A stretch of 64,000 nucleotides of DNA, from positions 310,001-374,000 of the forward strand of contig JAQFVV010006337.1 of the NCBI GenBank assembly GCA_028023455.1, read 5' to 3'. Below the pieces are notes generated by a model, which did no database searches, was not told the origin of the DNA, and saw nothing but the letters and a program-made list of their open reading frames with translations. The translations under genes were made by a program, and so were the position numbers. Numbering within the stretch: position 1 is the first letter of the stretch; each line of letters begins with the position of its first letter. The stretch comes from Epiperipatus broadwayi. Lineage: Eukaryota > Onychophora > Udeonychophora > Euonychophora > Peripatidae. Positions 39,662 through 52,489 of this stretch are shown here, one piece after another.

Positions 39662-39775
<114 letters not shown>

Positions 39776-39779
39776 TTTT

Positions 39780-42120
39780 CCAACAAACGTCAATATATAT
39801 TAGTCAATCTGTATAGTCTGACATCTTAATTTTTTTTAATTAATAAATCAATGTACAGTTTATTTCCAGTTTCTGCTGTCAAATGCATGCAAAACTGGAA
39901 TAATAATAAGGTAGCCATAAAAAGAGTGAATTTAAGCTGAAAGTGATACAGCATCACTAGACTCATGCAACCTTCATCAGTGTACATTGTTATTAGTGTG
40001 TTATATGTATATTAAATATAATAGTTTCACAAATTTATAGATCTAAATGTTAAAAATTAAATAGGAATTCTCTGTGTATTTTATAAATAATTTTCTGCTA
40101 TGATATAATAAAGTAGCAATTAAAAACAAGCATTGCAAAACAATATTAAAGCATTTAGCAATTTTATTTATATTTAAGATAAAACTCAATTAATTTTAGC
40201 ACATTATTATTTTAATCTTTATATAAATTTTGATGATAAGTTTTACTTTTTGATTAAAACTCTTGGCTCAGTAGTTACAAGTTCACTAATTTGGGTGTTA
40301 ATTTTGGTATGTTATGGCTTCAATTTTTTTCACTATTTTGTTGTTATCTATAACATTAGTTTATTGGTATGCATTTTTTATGTGTGTGTAAAAATCAGAA
40401 CTAAAATTGTTACTATAAAAAGAATTCTGAAGATGTCAATATCTTACAGACTTTATACAAATATCACATAAATTTGAATATCAAAGTAAGTCAGCAATGA
40501 TCTGATTGACTGCATCAATGACTTGATTGGCTGCATCAACCAACAGTATCACTTATTGATAAATTATATATCCCCAGACATTTCAGAGTAAGCTCTATTG
40601 TTTTAGAATTTCTAAAAAGTAAATTGTAATTTTCAGTAATTTATTTACATATCTGAATTTACTTATGCAGCATATTTGTAAAATATTTATTTAAAATCAA
40701 ATAACTATGTGATTACAATTAGATTTTAAAAATATTTGTTTTTAAGAAAACAAATCATAAAAACATAGTTACAATAAAATAGAAGCTGCTTTACTGCCTA
40801 ACAAAAATTATTTTCATAAATGCTGAAAAATATTTTTTTCTGAAATTTTAATGTTTTTTTTTTAATTTTAAGACATATTTCATTCTTTTAAAGATATCTC
40901 AACTAAAATTTGTTTTTATTTTTAAAATGGAATTTAAATAAAAATATTTTGGTCAATAATTTTTGAATAGGCAATATTACAATCCAATACAAAAAGAGAA
41001 AATATGTCTGAAATTGTCACTAGGGTCTTTCAAATAAGAGTGGGAGAAGTAAATGCCTAATTTCAGCAAGCAATGCTTGATTTTAATTTGTTTGCTTTAT
41101 TAAATTATAACTGAAAATTGTTTATAAAATATGCAGAGAATTCTCTTAAATTTTTAACATTTAAATATGCATATATTAATAACAACAAAAATGGAAAATC
41201 TACATCTTTTTAAAAATATTTTCATATAAATTCTAATATCAAGATTTTAGTGAGAATTGAATAATGACAAATATTTTCATATTAACAGCAATGATTTTCA
41301 TCTATAAAATTTTTTGCATCAATAAATCAATTCTCACTAGTTTTATATAGACATGTATCTAATGTAGAATAGTTTTTAAATAACACACTGTATGATAAAG
41401 GGACATCTGTGCTTTTTTCAAAAAAAAAAAACAGTAAAGGAAAAAAAATGACATTCAAATTTGGCAATTAACAGATAATGAAGTTTTTATCAATTTCATC
41501 TCTGTTTTATTCTCAAGAAAGGATCAAATTGATACCCATTTATCAATTAATAAATTTATGTTGATTAGGTTGCTTATAAAACAGTTGTCTGGAAAAATCC
41601 TATTTCTGTTGGAACTTTTAAAAAAATCAAGTTTACACAAGCTAATTGCAAACATCAAAGATAGTAATAGTAATAGGATAACCAGTATGCCATAACTCAT
41701 GCCCTTTATTAATTTACATATATTAAATTTTATTGAAAAATATAAAACTTTTATATAAAAATATATTTATCAAGAATGAGAATGACAGTGCTGAAAGGCT
41801 GCATTTTGAAACTCTAATAAATTAAAGACAAAAATCATCAAAATTATATAGTAATTATAGAATTAAAAAATAAGCTAAACTAAAAGAATTATATTAATCT
41901 TAGATATTCAGTTCTAAATATGTTTGCTTCTAATTTTAACTAATAGTATAAAATTACAGTAAGATGTTGTTATATACGAATATAATATTATGATATCTAT
42001 TGAAGAAACATGTATCAGAAAAATTAATCGTAAATGCAGGTTTAGCTTGAAGTAAAATTTTTATTATTTCTTAATTATATAGAAATTATATATCTGGAAA
42101 AAAAAATATATTAAATAAAT
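39780..42120. other. A+T-rich spacer with a small tandem repeat
   Basis: A 21-base tandem, TGATTGACTGCATCAATGAC then TTGATTGGCTGCATCAA, lies at about 40503-40540. The frame 40250-40471 is hydrophobic, but its composition follows the T-rich DNA and no family is recognised. Confidence 0.45.
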
Positions 42121-42123
42121 CAA

Positions 42124-42244
42124 TGGCATGAACATTTTTTTTCAAGTGTCATAGCATCGGCGGATGCGTTCCGTTAACCCGGGACAACTGCTTGTAAGCA
42201 GCTGAGCTGACCTCTCGACCACCAACGCTTGACTGGCATGAACT
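42124..42244 (-). mobile_element. Short tRNA-derived retroposon with direct repeats and A tail
   Basis: The direct repeat TGGCATGAAC occurs at 42124-42133 and 42235-42244. Between them, on the minus strand, lies about 100 bases of markedly G+C- and CpG-rich sequence ending in an A8 tail (T run at 42135-42142). It contains a GGTGGTCGAGAGGTCAG A-box-like segment, an interrupted CTGCTTACAAGCAG stem and CCCGGGTTAACGG where the T arm of a tRNA would be. The 5' GTCAAG and 3' CTTGA can pair as acceptor ends. This is the signature of LINE-mobilised tRNA-derived DNA. The loop is too short for a working tRNA. Confidence 0.6.
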
Positions 42245-42249
42245 TTTGA

Positions 42250-42945
42250 GCGCTTATAATATATAAGAGATAAATGTATTATTAATTATAAAAAAATCTG
42301 CTGTAAATATATTACTAAGTATAGAAAAATCTAAAACTTTTCTACAGACTATAATATAAAGCAATGAAATTAACTGTCTCTTATATTTACCACCAATAAA
42401 AGAACTATAATCTATTATTTAATTAAAAAATATTATTTTTATTAATTAATTATATCTTTTATCAATAAAAGAATTATAATCATATAATTAATTTGAATAA
42501 GATTTTTTTATCAATTAATTGATAACTTTTAATAATTCTAGTTTGTTTTTTGTTTTTTGGATATTTAACTTAATACTATTAAAAAACTTTAATTACGAAG
42601 TAGCAAAGTGTTGTTTCTTTTTATATTTATTGTATTACCATTTTCATTTAAATTCTAATAAAATAATATATATATATTCGTAATAGTTTCATTGTCTTTT
42701 TTTTATTATCTAACCATGCAATTGTAGTTCTTGAAGGAATAAAGTCAAGAAATGAAGTTGTTTGTTAGTTGTTCTATTTAGTCATTAATTTTTCATCTTT
42801 TAATAATTACTGATATTTACTATTCTTATTACAATCTGTTTTTTATTGATCTTTGATTAAAATCTTATTTAAAACTGATTAATTAATTTTATTCAGTGAT
42901 TGTACTACTTGGTTTCCAAATGTGACTGACCATTTTACAAAAGCA
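42250..42945. other. A+T-rich spacer, nothing recognised
   Basis: No gene or repeat boundary seen. Confidence 0.5.
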
Positions 42946-42949
42946 ATAT

Positions 42950-43332
42950 TTATACAACCCTCAAATATCCACGCTATCTCATACTGCTGACACATTTGAT
43001 CACACACATGTTGAAAAAACAAATAATCACCAATATCAGTATTTCATGCTAAACCAGCACTCGTCAGTTAGTCCAAATTATCATCTCTACACATATATAC
43101 AATCAAAGCTCAGCTTATATTAAGATATCTAATCTTCATACTCTAATGGTCAGGCTTCAATTTGCTCCACCCCACAACTCTTCAGCCATCCATTTCATTA
43201 CAAATCTGATGATGGAACGCTTAAAGCTCTCATTGGTACCAACCTTCTCATCCTATCCACATTGACCATAAGCCACTCTGACCCCTCATGTATAGGACAT
43301 AATCCATTTATATACATATACGAGGAGTGAAC
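42950..43332. repeat. Palindromic family, truncated inverted copy (member B1)
   Basis: This arm is the reverse complement of 43498-43900 over nearly its whole length. Shared modules include GTATTTCATGCTAAACCAGC, AAGCTCAGCTTATATTAAGA, AATCTGATGATGGAACGC and GGACATAATCCATTTATATA. It lacks the terminal TTTGAACTCAGACTTTCA. No coding sequence; short minus-strand frames in the mirror arm are artefacts. Confidence 0.75.
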
Positions 43333-43407
43333 AGACCTTACAGCACTATATTTTAATATATAATTTTTTTGCAGTTCAAGCTTTTTTATACCTGCACTCC
43401 AATATGT

Positions 43408-43912
43408 AATAAATAAGGGATTGAACTCAGACTTTCATATGACTATCAACTATTCATGCTATCTCATACTGCTGATACACTTGATCACACACATATTGTT
43501 CATCCCTCATATATGTATGTAAATGGATTATGTCCTGTATATGAGGGTCAGAGTGACTTATGGTCAACATGGGTATGATGAAAAGGTTGGCACCCATGAG
43601 AATTTTGAGCCTTCCATCATCAAATTTTCAATGAAATGAACAGCTGAATAGCTGTGAGATGGAGTGGATTGAAGCCTGTTCATTAAAGTATGAAGATTGG
43701 CTATCTTAATATAAGCTGAGCATTGATTGCATATATGTGTGGAGATGATAATCTGGACCAATTGACAAATGCTGGTTTAGCATGAAATACTGATATTTGT
43801 GATATTTATATTTTCAACATCTGTGTGATCAAGTGTGTCAGCAGTATAAGATAGTGTAAATAGTTGAGGGTGAGGGTCAGGTGAAAGTCTGAGTTCAAAC
43901 CCTCTATATATT
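43408..43912. repeat. Palindromic family, full-looking copy (member B2)
   Basis: The left end GGGATTGAACTCAGACTTTC (43409-43428) and right end GAAAGTCTGAGTTCAAACCC (43883-43902) are inverted. The match continues inward about 80 bases through a CTGATACACTTGATCACACA segment. The interior holds the GGACATAATCC, CATCATCAAATTTTC and GCTGGTTTAGCATGAAATAC modules seen in other copies. With B1 it forms a giant foldback of about 380-bp arms. It is non-coding and best described as a non-autonomous DNA element; the terminal GAGTTCAAACCC also resembles a tRNA B box. Confidence 0.7.
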
Positions 43913-43914
43913 AA

Positions 43915-45270
43915 ATATTGAACTGAAAGTATGCAAAAAGCCTGTACTGTAGAAAATTTATAGAAGTAATATTTATGTTGTCATTGCCTGTTTCGCTTTC
44001 AATATTTTACTCCATAATTCTGTAAGTACAGTATTTGGTAATAATTAATGTCCCCAATAATCTTATCTATTGGAAAGATCCAGTTTATTACAAAAATACA
44101 TGAATAGATAGTTGTTTGCGAGATCATTTGACATTCAAGTACTAATTAAAGTGACATATTTGAGTTATGATTCAGAAACCTAAGTGCTACTATAGCAATC
44201 TGCATGGGCACATTAAAACACTGGCAGTTTTGGATTTATAAATATCACAAATAATCTCAAATAGTTTATTCTGTTATGTTTATTTGTGTTTTTTTAATGT
44301 AATAAATAACACCAATGATACATTTGTTCAATAATTTTAGTTTTTCAATTTTAAAGAAATTTTTCTATTTAAAAAATATTTTACAAGGAATTATTGTGAA
44401 ATTTTTATATAATTGGAGTAAATTTCTCTATATTTCTGCTAAACTTAAATTTATTAATAGTTAATAATTGGCCATCAATTGTAGATTAAGATTTGCTTTG
44501 AAACAAGTATTACAGTATTTTGTTTTGCAATGATGTGATTATAATCTTATCAATTTATCAGGGTGATATTTATTTAGTACTCCAGATGGAACAGAAGATC
44601 ATTCCCAAACTGCTATTCTAAAACTATCTACATTTAGAAACCACACATTATCAAACTTTGCTAAATACTTTGTTAAATCTTATAAATAGTATATATTGCT
44701 TCATATATTTTGTCCTTGACTTAAATTTCACTATGATGTTATATTGGTCCAATCTGAACTCAGAGCTATTAATATTTGAGTTTGTCAACTTATTACTAGA
44801 ATTAATTAACAATATGCTTTTATTGAATCCAATAGGTGCATTTTTTTTTAAGTTGGCACTTTACAATAAGATTTGACATACTAGCACTGTATATGTTTTA
44901 AATGTATTTTTATTATGTATTGATAATATTATTTTAATCTCTTTTTTTGTACGATTATATTTTTGATTCATTTGAAATTGTTTATAAAATTGAGTTGAAA
45001 ATTAATTTTCATCTTATTAAGTATAATTTATATTTTTGTGTAGTTTATAAATTATCTATCACTTTTATTATTTTTACTCAAGTTTCCACTGTTATGTATA
45101 TATTGTTTGCTCTTTTATCATTTTTTTTGTTTTAATTAAATCAATGGCATTTGATCATTCATGGATAGTTTGACTGTCATTAATCTCAATATTTTTCTGA
45201 CTAATGTTCTGACTCTATGAATTAAATTTGTTTAAATCTTTGGATTTTTTGAATGCATTATAAAGGCTTG
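43915..45270. other. A+T-rich spacer, nothing supported
   Basis: Frames at 44658-44876 and 44947-45135 are hydrophobic only because of T-rich DNA. No motif recognised. Confidence 0.45.
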
Positions 45271-45279
45271 TAAGTGAAT

Positions 45280-45402
45280 ATTCACACACACACACATTTT
45301 TATGATTTGAGAAAGAAACTGAAAAAAGTACTTGTTTTTATACTGAAACATCAGTTATTTAGATATTATATTTTTACTACATGGAAGTTCCTGGAAATAA
45401 TA
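45280..45402 (+). repeat. Penelope-like 3' untranslated fragment
   Basis: The segment runs CACACACATTTTTATGATTT, AGAAACTGAAAAAAGTACTT, ACTGAAACATCAG and TACATGGAAGTTCC. This is the same order and spacing as 21540-21655 and, inverted, 20170-20290. It is a third copy of the Penelope-like element's 3' end, severely 5'-truncated, and it ends in a TA microsatellite. Confidence 0.6.
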
Positions 45403-45404
45403 AT

Positions 45405-45411
<7 letters not shown>

Positions 45412-45444
<33 letters not shown>

Positions 45445-45459
45445 ATTATATATATATAT

Positions 45460-45500
<41 letters not shown>
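45412..45500. repeat. (AT)n microsatellite with TTATTGTTATTA interruptions
   Basis: Two TA blocks separated by short TTATTGTTAT steps; simple repeat grown at the end of a Penelope-like 3' fragment. Confidence 0.9.
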
Positions 45501-45502
<2 letters not shown>

Positions 45503-45579
45503 ATAATTATTATTAATGTATTTATCTGATGTGGTTGTCAAAGTTGTGACTATAGAAAGTTTGACACTTGTAAATTAAA

Positions 45580-45582
<3 letters not shown>

Positions 45583-45677
<95 letters not shown>

Positions 45678-45731
45678 CAGTAGTAGTAATAGTAGTAGTA
45701 GTAATAATAATAATAATGATGATGATGATGA
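45583..45731. repeat. (TAG)n trinucleotide array grading to (TAA)n and (GAT)n
   Basis: About 100 bases of pure GTA/TAG units pass into interrupted TAG, then TAA, then GAT units. The poly-valine and poly-threonine frames over it are artefacts. Confidence 0.95.
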
Positions 45732-45734
45732 CAG

Positions 45735-46027
45735 TAATTAACACAAATGGAAGTTATATTCTTTTTTTATTATCAGTTAAAACCTTTATTGGAAACTGCA
45801 ATTAACTTTTTATGTTTTAAAATGTTTTAAAACATTTTTTATTTTTTTAGAAATCAGAAATTTATTTTGAATTTTAATATCAGGTTGATATTCCTATCAG
45901 CTCTTATAAAAGAAATTGCTTTCTTATAATATCATTGGTATTCTAGAAGGCTTAGTATTTTTAATTCATTAACTACTTTGTGATACTTATTTTTACTAAT
46001 TTATATTCTATAAAAGTATATTAATAT
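45735..46027. other. A+T-rich spacer, nothing recognised
   Basis: No gene or repeat boundary seen. Confidence 0.5.
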
Positions 46028-46028
46028 G

Positions 46029-46440
46029 TAGGGTATATAAGAACAAACTTTCACACTACCCACCACTCTCCACTGAGGAGTCAGATTGACTTTAGGTCGA
46101 TATGGGTTGGGTGAGAATCTCAGCCTCAGGGTGGCCTTTGAGCATGCCATCATCAGATTTTCAATTGAATGGATGGTTAAAAAAATGAAGTGTGGAGTGG
46201 ATTGAAACCTGTCCATTAAAGTGTGAAGATTGGCTACCTTAATATATATCTGAGCACTTATTGCATATTTGTGTAGAGATGATAATCTGGACCAACTGAT
46301 GATTTCTGGTTTAGCATGAAATACGGATATTGGTGATTATTTATCTTTTCAACATATATGTGTTCAAGTGCATCAGTGTTATGAGATAGAGTGGAGAGTG
46401 GTGGGTAGTGTGAAAGTCTGTGGTCATATACTCTATATAT
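46029..46440. repeat. Palindromic family, internally deleted copy (member C)
   Basis: The left end TAGGGTATATAAGAACAAAC (46029-46048) and right end, reverse-complemented TATAGAGTATATGACCACAG, continue as inverted repeats through CACACTACCCACCACTCTCC, about 46 bases. The left arm then jumps straight to the inner GAGTCAGATTGAC module, so the copy is asymmetric. The interior has CATCATCAGATTTTC, TCTGGACCAACTGATG and GGTTTAGCATGAAATACGG modules. Non-coding; the minus-strand frame over it is an artefact. Confidence 0.75.
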
Positions 46441-46800
46441 TATGTATACAGGTATACAATAAGCCTGTATTTCAGTTATTAAAAGTTTATTAATTAATTG
46501 TTTGATAATAAAAGCGTTAATTTATAATTTATTATAAATATATTAGAATGTATTTGTATAAAAAGCTAAAGAAAAGTTATATGATGATACTATTTTTTTT
46601 ATTAATGTTTAATTTTTTTTTTAAAAAAAAAACATAAATTCTAAGAATGGTATTATTACAAAGTTACCTTTCAATTGCTATTTGATCTATGGATAGAGAG
46701 AATGAGAAGGAAATCGTTAGATAGATGAAAGTTTATTATAGATGGGTAAATAGATGAATAAATAGTTAAATAAACAGACATATATTTAGATAACTAGATA
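46441..46800. other. A+T-rich spacer, degenerate tetranucleotide flank
   Basis: The last 100 bases show scattered GATA/AGAT units leading into the array. Nothing else seen. Confidence 0.5.
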
Positions 46801-46805
46801 GCTAA

Positions 46806-47015
<210 letters not shown>

Positions 47016-47209
47016 TAACTACTAGGTACTCAGATAAATAGGTAAATGGATGTGATATAGACAGATAGATAGCTAAATAGAGAGAGACTGTTTAAATATA
47101 TAAGTAATTTGACAAGCATCAGATGGTTTAGATATGTAAATAAATAGATTGGAAAACGGTCAGGATGAATGGATTGGTAAATAAATAAGTAGCCATACAG
47201 ATATGTAGA

Positions 47210-49440
47210 TATAATAAAAAAAATAAACAACTTCTCGACTTATTTTTTACTTATAACTGTCTATAGTAATATTAACTGTAATATTTCTGCCTTATAAACA
47301 ACTTTATTAATCTTTTTTTACTACAATTAATTAATTTCATTTTATCCTCAGATCTATCTTTAAAAAAATATATATTTCATTTTATTCTGTCAAATGTCCT
47401 TTTTAATTAAATATTATAAAATATACATTAGCAATTATTTCTTTTATAACAAATATTTTATAATAAATCACTTATAGTGATATTTGTTTCGTTTTTTTTA
47501 AATCCAAGTTTGTTTGTTTTTTCGTGATAAAAATTAATTCATCTTAAAAGAAATTATTTACTTATAATTCTAAATTAAATGTTCGCTATTTTTAAGATAT
47601 CATAGCGTAATGTAAAATAATTATTGGAAAAAATTTCTAAATTTAAATCTTTAGCTTCTTTTCCACATAATGTAGTCTTCTTGTCTATTTTATATAGCCC
47701 TTCAGAATCTTATTCTAATATCTCATAGTTAATTAATCCACTATTAACTTTTAAACTCTTTTAATATTTGTTTCCTAGTCTGTCTGAAAATATCTTCTCA
47801 TTTATTTATTATACAATGTATTTATCTTTTATTAATTTATCGTGAGTTTAGTGTAATAGTACAGTGGTGGATTCTAGAGCTTAAAAATCTTGATTTGCAG
47901 CTTGCCTCTATCACTTCCGATCCCTAGAATTTCCCACAAACATCATGATATATCATGATATATTGATTTACAAACAATTAAATTATTTTATTTTACTAAT
48001 ATATTCTATCCTATTTAAGTTGCTTATTTAATTTGATCATTTGCTATATTTACATGTTTTTATTATGCTTTAATTTTTCTAATCATTTAACAATAAATTT
48101 ATTTGTCTTTCATTTATTCTTTCATCTTTTTATATTTGAATGTTTCTATTTCAATTGAGATTATTTTACTTTAAATTATTAGCTATTGACATGAGATTTT
48201 TTTTTTCTCTATTTTTATGTCACTAAAGCTAATTCTACATCACAAAGCTTTTACAAAATTGTTCTTATAGATTTCTTAATATTTTAAAACTTATTTTATC
48301 TTCATATATGTATACTATTAACCTTTCATTTATGACTTTATTCAAAACTTATACCTACATCAAAGTAAATGCCTACATTTTTTATACTATTTCTAAATTA
48401 GTTCTGAATCATTATATAAATTTATTTTGAACTATTCTTTTCTTTATGAATCTTTATTCATTATTATTTTCAAATCCTAAATTAAAATTTGTAATTTTTT
48501 TATACATACTTCACTATAGAATTTTACATTTCTATAGCACTATGAGTGTCAAATTTAAAAGCTAAAAAATCTTAATAAAGCAATTTTCAACTGCAGGTAA
48601 AGATATAAAAATCTCAGTTTAGTCAATTGGATAGAACTGTTGCAAGTAGTTTGTCATTTTACAAAATAACTAACATATCCTTATTAAGTTTATTAAGATT
48701 CATATAATATAATATAATGAAATATTTTCATGAAATTTATAGATGCAAATACTGAATGTTAAATTAGATTTTTTTTGTATTTTTTTAATTAAAACTCAAA
48801 TATGGTGTGACTAAAAAAGCAATTAGCTAAAAAGTGGTAAATTGAAATGCCATGTAGCAACATGCTTCACATTTCTGACTGAATTTTAATTTTAAAAATA
48901 TACAGCAAATCTCATTTAACATTTAATATTTGCATACACATAACACACACTACATGTATATAAATTAAGTTCTCTGTGCATGTAATTTGCAATAACAAAG
49001 TATAAAGGTACTATATTCAAATGATTGCATTTGACCATTGCTAATGATATTTATCTGTGGTTTGCCTTTTTCTAAACATAGTTTAGTCTATCTTTTTAAC
49101 ATTTAGGACAACTTACAACTTTACTAAGTTTTTTTTTTTTTTGGTTACACAATGCACATTCAGACTTTTATAAAAAATCTCTATTAATAGAACGGTTTAA
49201 TCTAAAATTAATTATTATTTTCGGAACTATAATCAATTGTAAATTGCTATAATCAATTATATGTATTTTATCATTATGTTATAAATAATAAACTATATAT
49301 TAATTACATTGTGTGACATTTTTTCCATTGTCTGTTCAGTGTCTTACTTGCATTCTTTATTCTTAATACAAGTTTTCACCATTTCTATTTCTCCAGTTCT
49401 CTCAATTCCATCTTTTAAATTATCGAATAAAAGTTGAGCT
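47210..49440. other. A+T-rich spacer, nothing supported
   Basis: Around 47845-47935 there is a mixed-composition segment with AGTACAGTGGTGG followed by CTTCCGATCCC, which could be an old tRNA-derived head, but the match is weak. No gene seen. Confidence 0.4.
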
Positions 49441-49445
49441 TTATT

Positions 49446-49476
<31 letters not shown>

Positions 49477-49488
49477 ATATATATACAC

Positions 49489-49525
<37 letters not shown>
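49446..49525. repeat. (GT)n-(TA)n-(CA)n self-complementary microsatellite
   Basis: A GT run (49446-49472), a TA core and a CA run (49511-49525) form a perfect-looking hairpin of dinucleotides. The minus-strand frame spanning it is not convincing as a gene. Confidence 0.9.
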
Positions 49526-49529
49526 TAAA

Positions 49530-50125
49530 ATCATGTGTATAATAAATCAAACCTTTCAGATTTGTGATGCAGTCTTTTAAGGATATAACAAATCTTGAAT
49601 TATTACTCAATGTAAAATCTTGACACTAATATTTATCACTACATGTATTTCAATACAACAGTTTCTATTATTAGTTAAGCTAAAACTCTGAAACATCTAA
49701 ATATTAACACAGAAAGTTTTCTATTAATATTTCTTCATCACAAACAATTTGGTATTGCAGATTAAATGTTTATTACAATATCCAATCCAGTTAATTTTCA
49801 ATGGTCATATTTCCTAATAATTGGAAATAACTGATATCCACATTGTAACACCTAAAAAATAGAAGTTATATATATCAGCACATACATTTAAAAAAGTGTG
49901 ATTATTATTTCTGTGTTGATATTAAGGTATTCTAAGTCTCTATTTCATCTGATTATAAAGAGATTGCTTGTGAGATACTTGAACTATGAAATAGGTTGGT
50001 GAGTGTTATGTTGAGTGATGGTTTAAGATTTATTACATGCTCAGGATTAGAGAAGTGCATCACAAATATAAAAAGTTTGATTGGATACATATATTTATCA
50101 AGTGCTTTATTTAATTTATTATATT
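49530..50125. other. A+T-rich spacer, nothing recognised
   Basis: No gene or repeat boundary seen. Confidence 0.5.
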
Positions 50126-50129
50126 TTAT

Positions 50130-50625
50130 AGATTAATGAAGAAAACTTGTTTAGCCTCATAATTGGTTTCCTGGCAACATCAAAAATTAAAATTTCTCTC
50201 TGTGTACATGAATATAATCTCTTTATTTCTATTCTTTATTGTAATAATAGACCATGAAAATATTTTATGCAACATTTACAATTCTCTGGAGAAGTTAAAA
50301 TATTATTTTCAGAATGTCAAGAAAGATGCTATTCTTTCACATTCTCATACCTATAAAAATAGTTTTTGGGTTTAAATTCTTTTAACAACTTAGGTTTAAA
50401 GTAAAAGAAGACTTCTTTTATGTCACTACAAAACCCACAAATAAAAGTCTTATTGTATAGATTAATGTAAAAGACTCATTTACCTTCAGAATATTCAATT
50501 AGTAATTGGTTTCCTGGCAATATTAAAATGTGAAAGTGATCTCTGTTTACATTGATATAATCTTCTTATTTCTATTCTTTATTATAATAACAATCCATAA
50601 AAACATTTAATTCAGTATAGATATA
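50130..50625. repeat. Partial tandem duplication, period about 329
   Basis: TAGATTAATG starts copies at 50130 and 50459. Both continue to TAATTGGTTTCCTGGCAA and TATTTCTATTCTTTATTGTA-like segments. The second copy ends near 50625 at a GT/TA microsatellite. Frame 50163-50375 is not conserved between copies and is not a gene. Confidence 0.7.
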
Positions 50626-51050
50626 TGTGTGTGTATTCCGAATATATATATATATATATATCAGATTTTAAAAGAAATATTTAAATAAATGTTCAAATAA
50701 TGATCACTTTTTTATATCAATGTCAATCTTTTTCAACAGATATTAAATGATCTTGATCACTTTTATCAGATATTCCCATATGTGTCCCTATATAGTAATT
50801 AATGCCAGTGATGATTCTTTAAAAATCTAACTAAAAATTATTATCATCATATTAGACTGTAATATATTTGATAAGTATTAATTTATGTACAGTCTTTTTA
50901 AAATTATTAGAATATATATATATTAAACTATCTAATAAATTACATGACCAAGTGAAAACATTTCATCATTGGTGATAGCTTGCCACTTCTTTTCATTTTA
51001 CAATTTATTCTAGCAATTCAAATTAGAACAAAGTCCTAAAATAATGGAGT
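50626..51050. other. Short GT/TA microsatellite and A+T-rich spacer
   Basis: GT and TA runs at 50624-50662, then nothing recognised up to the GATA-type array. Confidence 0.5.
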
Positions 51051-51053
51051 GTT

Positions 51054-51667
<614 letters not shown>

Positions 51668-52480
51668 AAAGTACCTCCAAGTTTAAAATAGAAGTTATGT
51701 TAAATAGTAAATCTTATTCCAATCATATTTGCAAGAAATGTGATATTTCTTCTTTAGAAGTATCTACAATTTGTGTTAAATTTTAGCACTTATTGAGCAC
51801 TAAAACTGTTAATTTAAACTTTCAGAATTATGTTTTTGCATGAAATTTCTCTTAAGGAATATTATATAGATGTTAGTAAATCCAATCTTGAGTTTATTTA
51901 AAAAGAAAACTCACAACTGGTTTTCTAATTTCTAACAATGATCTTATTATTGCAGAATTGAATTAAAAAAACATAACATTTTCTGTTTGATAGAAAAATA
52001 AATAAAATGTGGAACTTCATAATAAATATTAATATTTAACGGGAAACGTTCAGTGATTGACAAAAGGGCTTTAAAATGATTAAGGAGTTAAAACCGAAAA
52101 AGTGGTACAAAAAATTTACTGGTTGTATTCACTTTAATTCTCTTTTAATTCACTGAAAGCAACTTATAAACCTAGCAAGGTTATCATAATACTATTAATT
52201 AATTCCATCACTGGGCCTTTCTTATATGTTGGCAATCATATTTTGAACAGATGTAAGGAATATTTTGATCATCTTTTGAATATTGATGCGAGAATTGAGA
52301 TGAAGTACTTTTAGCTACTCATTTAGATATAAATAAAGAATTCAACTTATTAAAATCAAAACAACTATTGACAATCTTCAAATGGGAAAAACTACAAAAA
52401 AAAACTGCAAGTTTTAATGAGATATCTGAAAACATTTTAAAATATAGCTCGAAAAATTCTGGAATTTTTAGAAATATATG
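51668..52480. other. A+T-rich spacer, possibly decayed LINE 5' part
   Basis: Immediately upstream of the reverse-transcriptase fossil and probably part of the same insertion, but I could not recognise endonuclease motifs in it. Confidence 0.35.
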
Positions 52481-52489
52481 AACTGAGAA

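Noticed and set aside
40250-40471. Hydrophobic 73-residue frame as a membrane protein
   Set aside because: Hydrophobicity follows from T-rich DNA; no homology and no exon signals.
43564-43761. 65-residue minus-strand frame with a protein-like look
   Set aside because: Lies inside a palindromic repeat whose other copies do not keep the frame.
45550-45805. Poly-threonine and poly-valine frames
   Set aside because: Translations of the TAG/GTA trinucleotide array on opposite strands.
46001-46216. 71-residue minus-strand frame
   Set aside because: Also inside a palindromic repeat copy and not conserved as a frame in the relatives.
47845-47935. Possible tRNA-derived segment with AGTACAGTGGTGG and CTTCCGATCCC
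   Set aside because: Only partial similarity to both boxes and no flanking duplication; mentioned in the spacer entry only.
49344-49610. 88-residue minus-strand frame
   Set aside because: Its centre is translated GT/TA/CA microsatellite.
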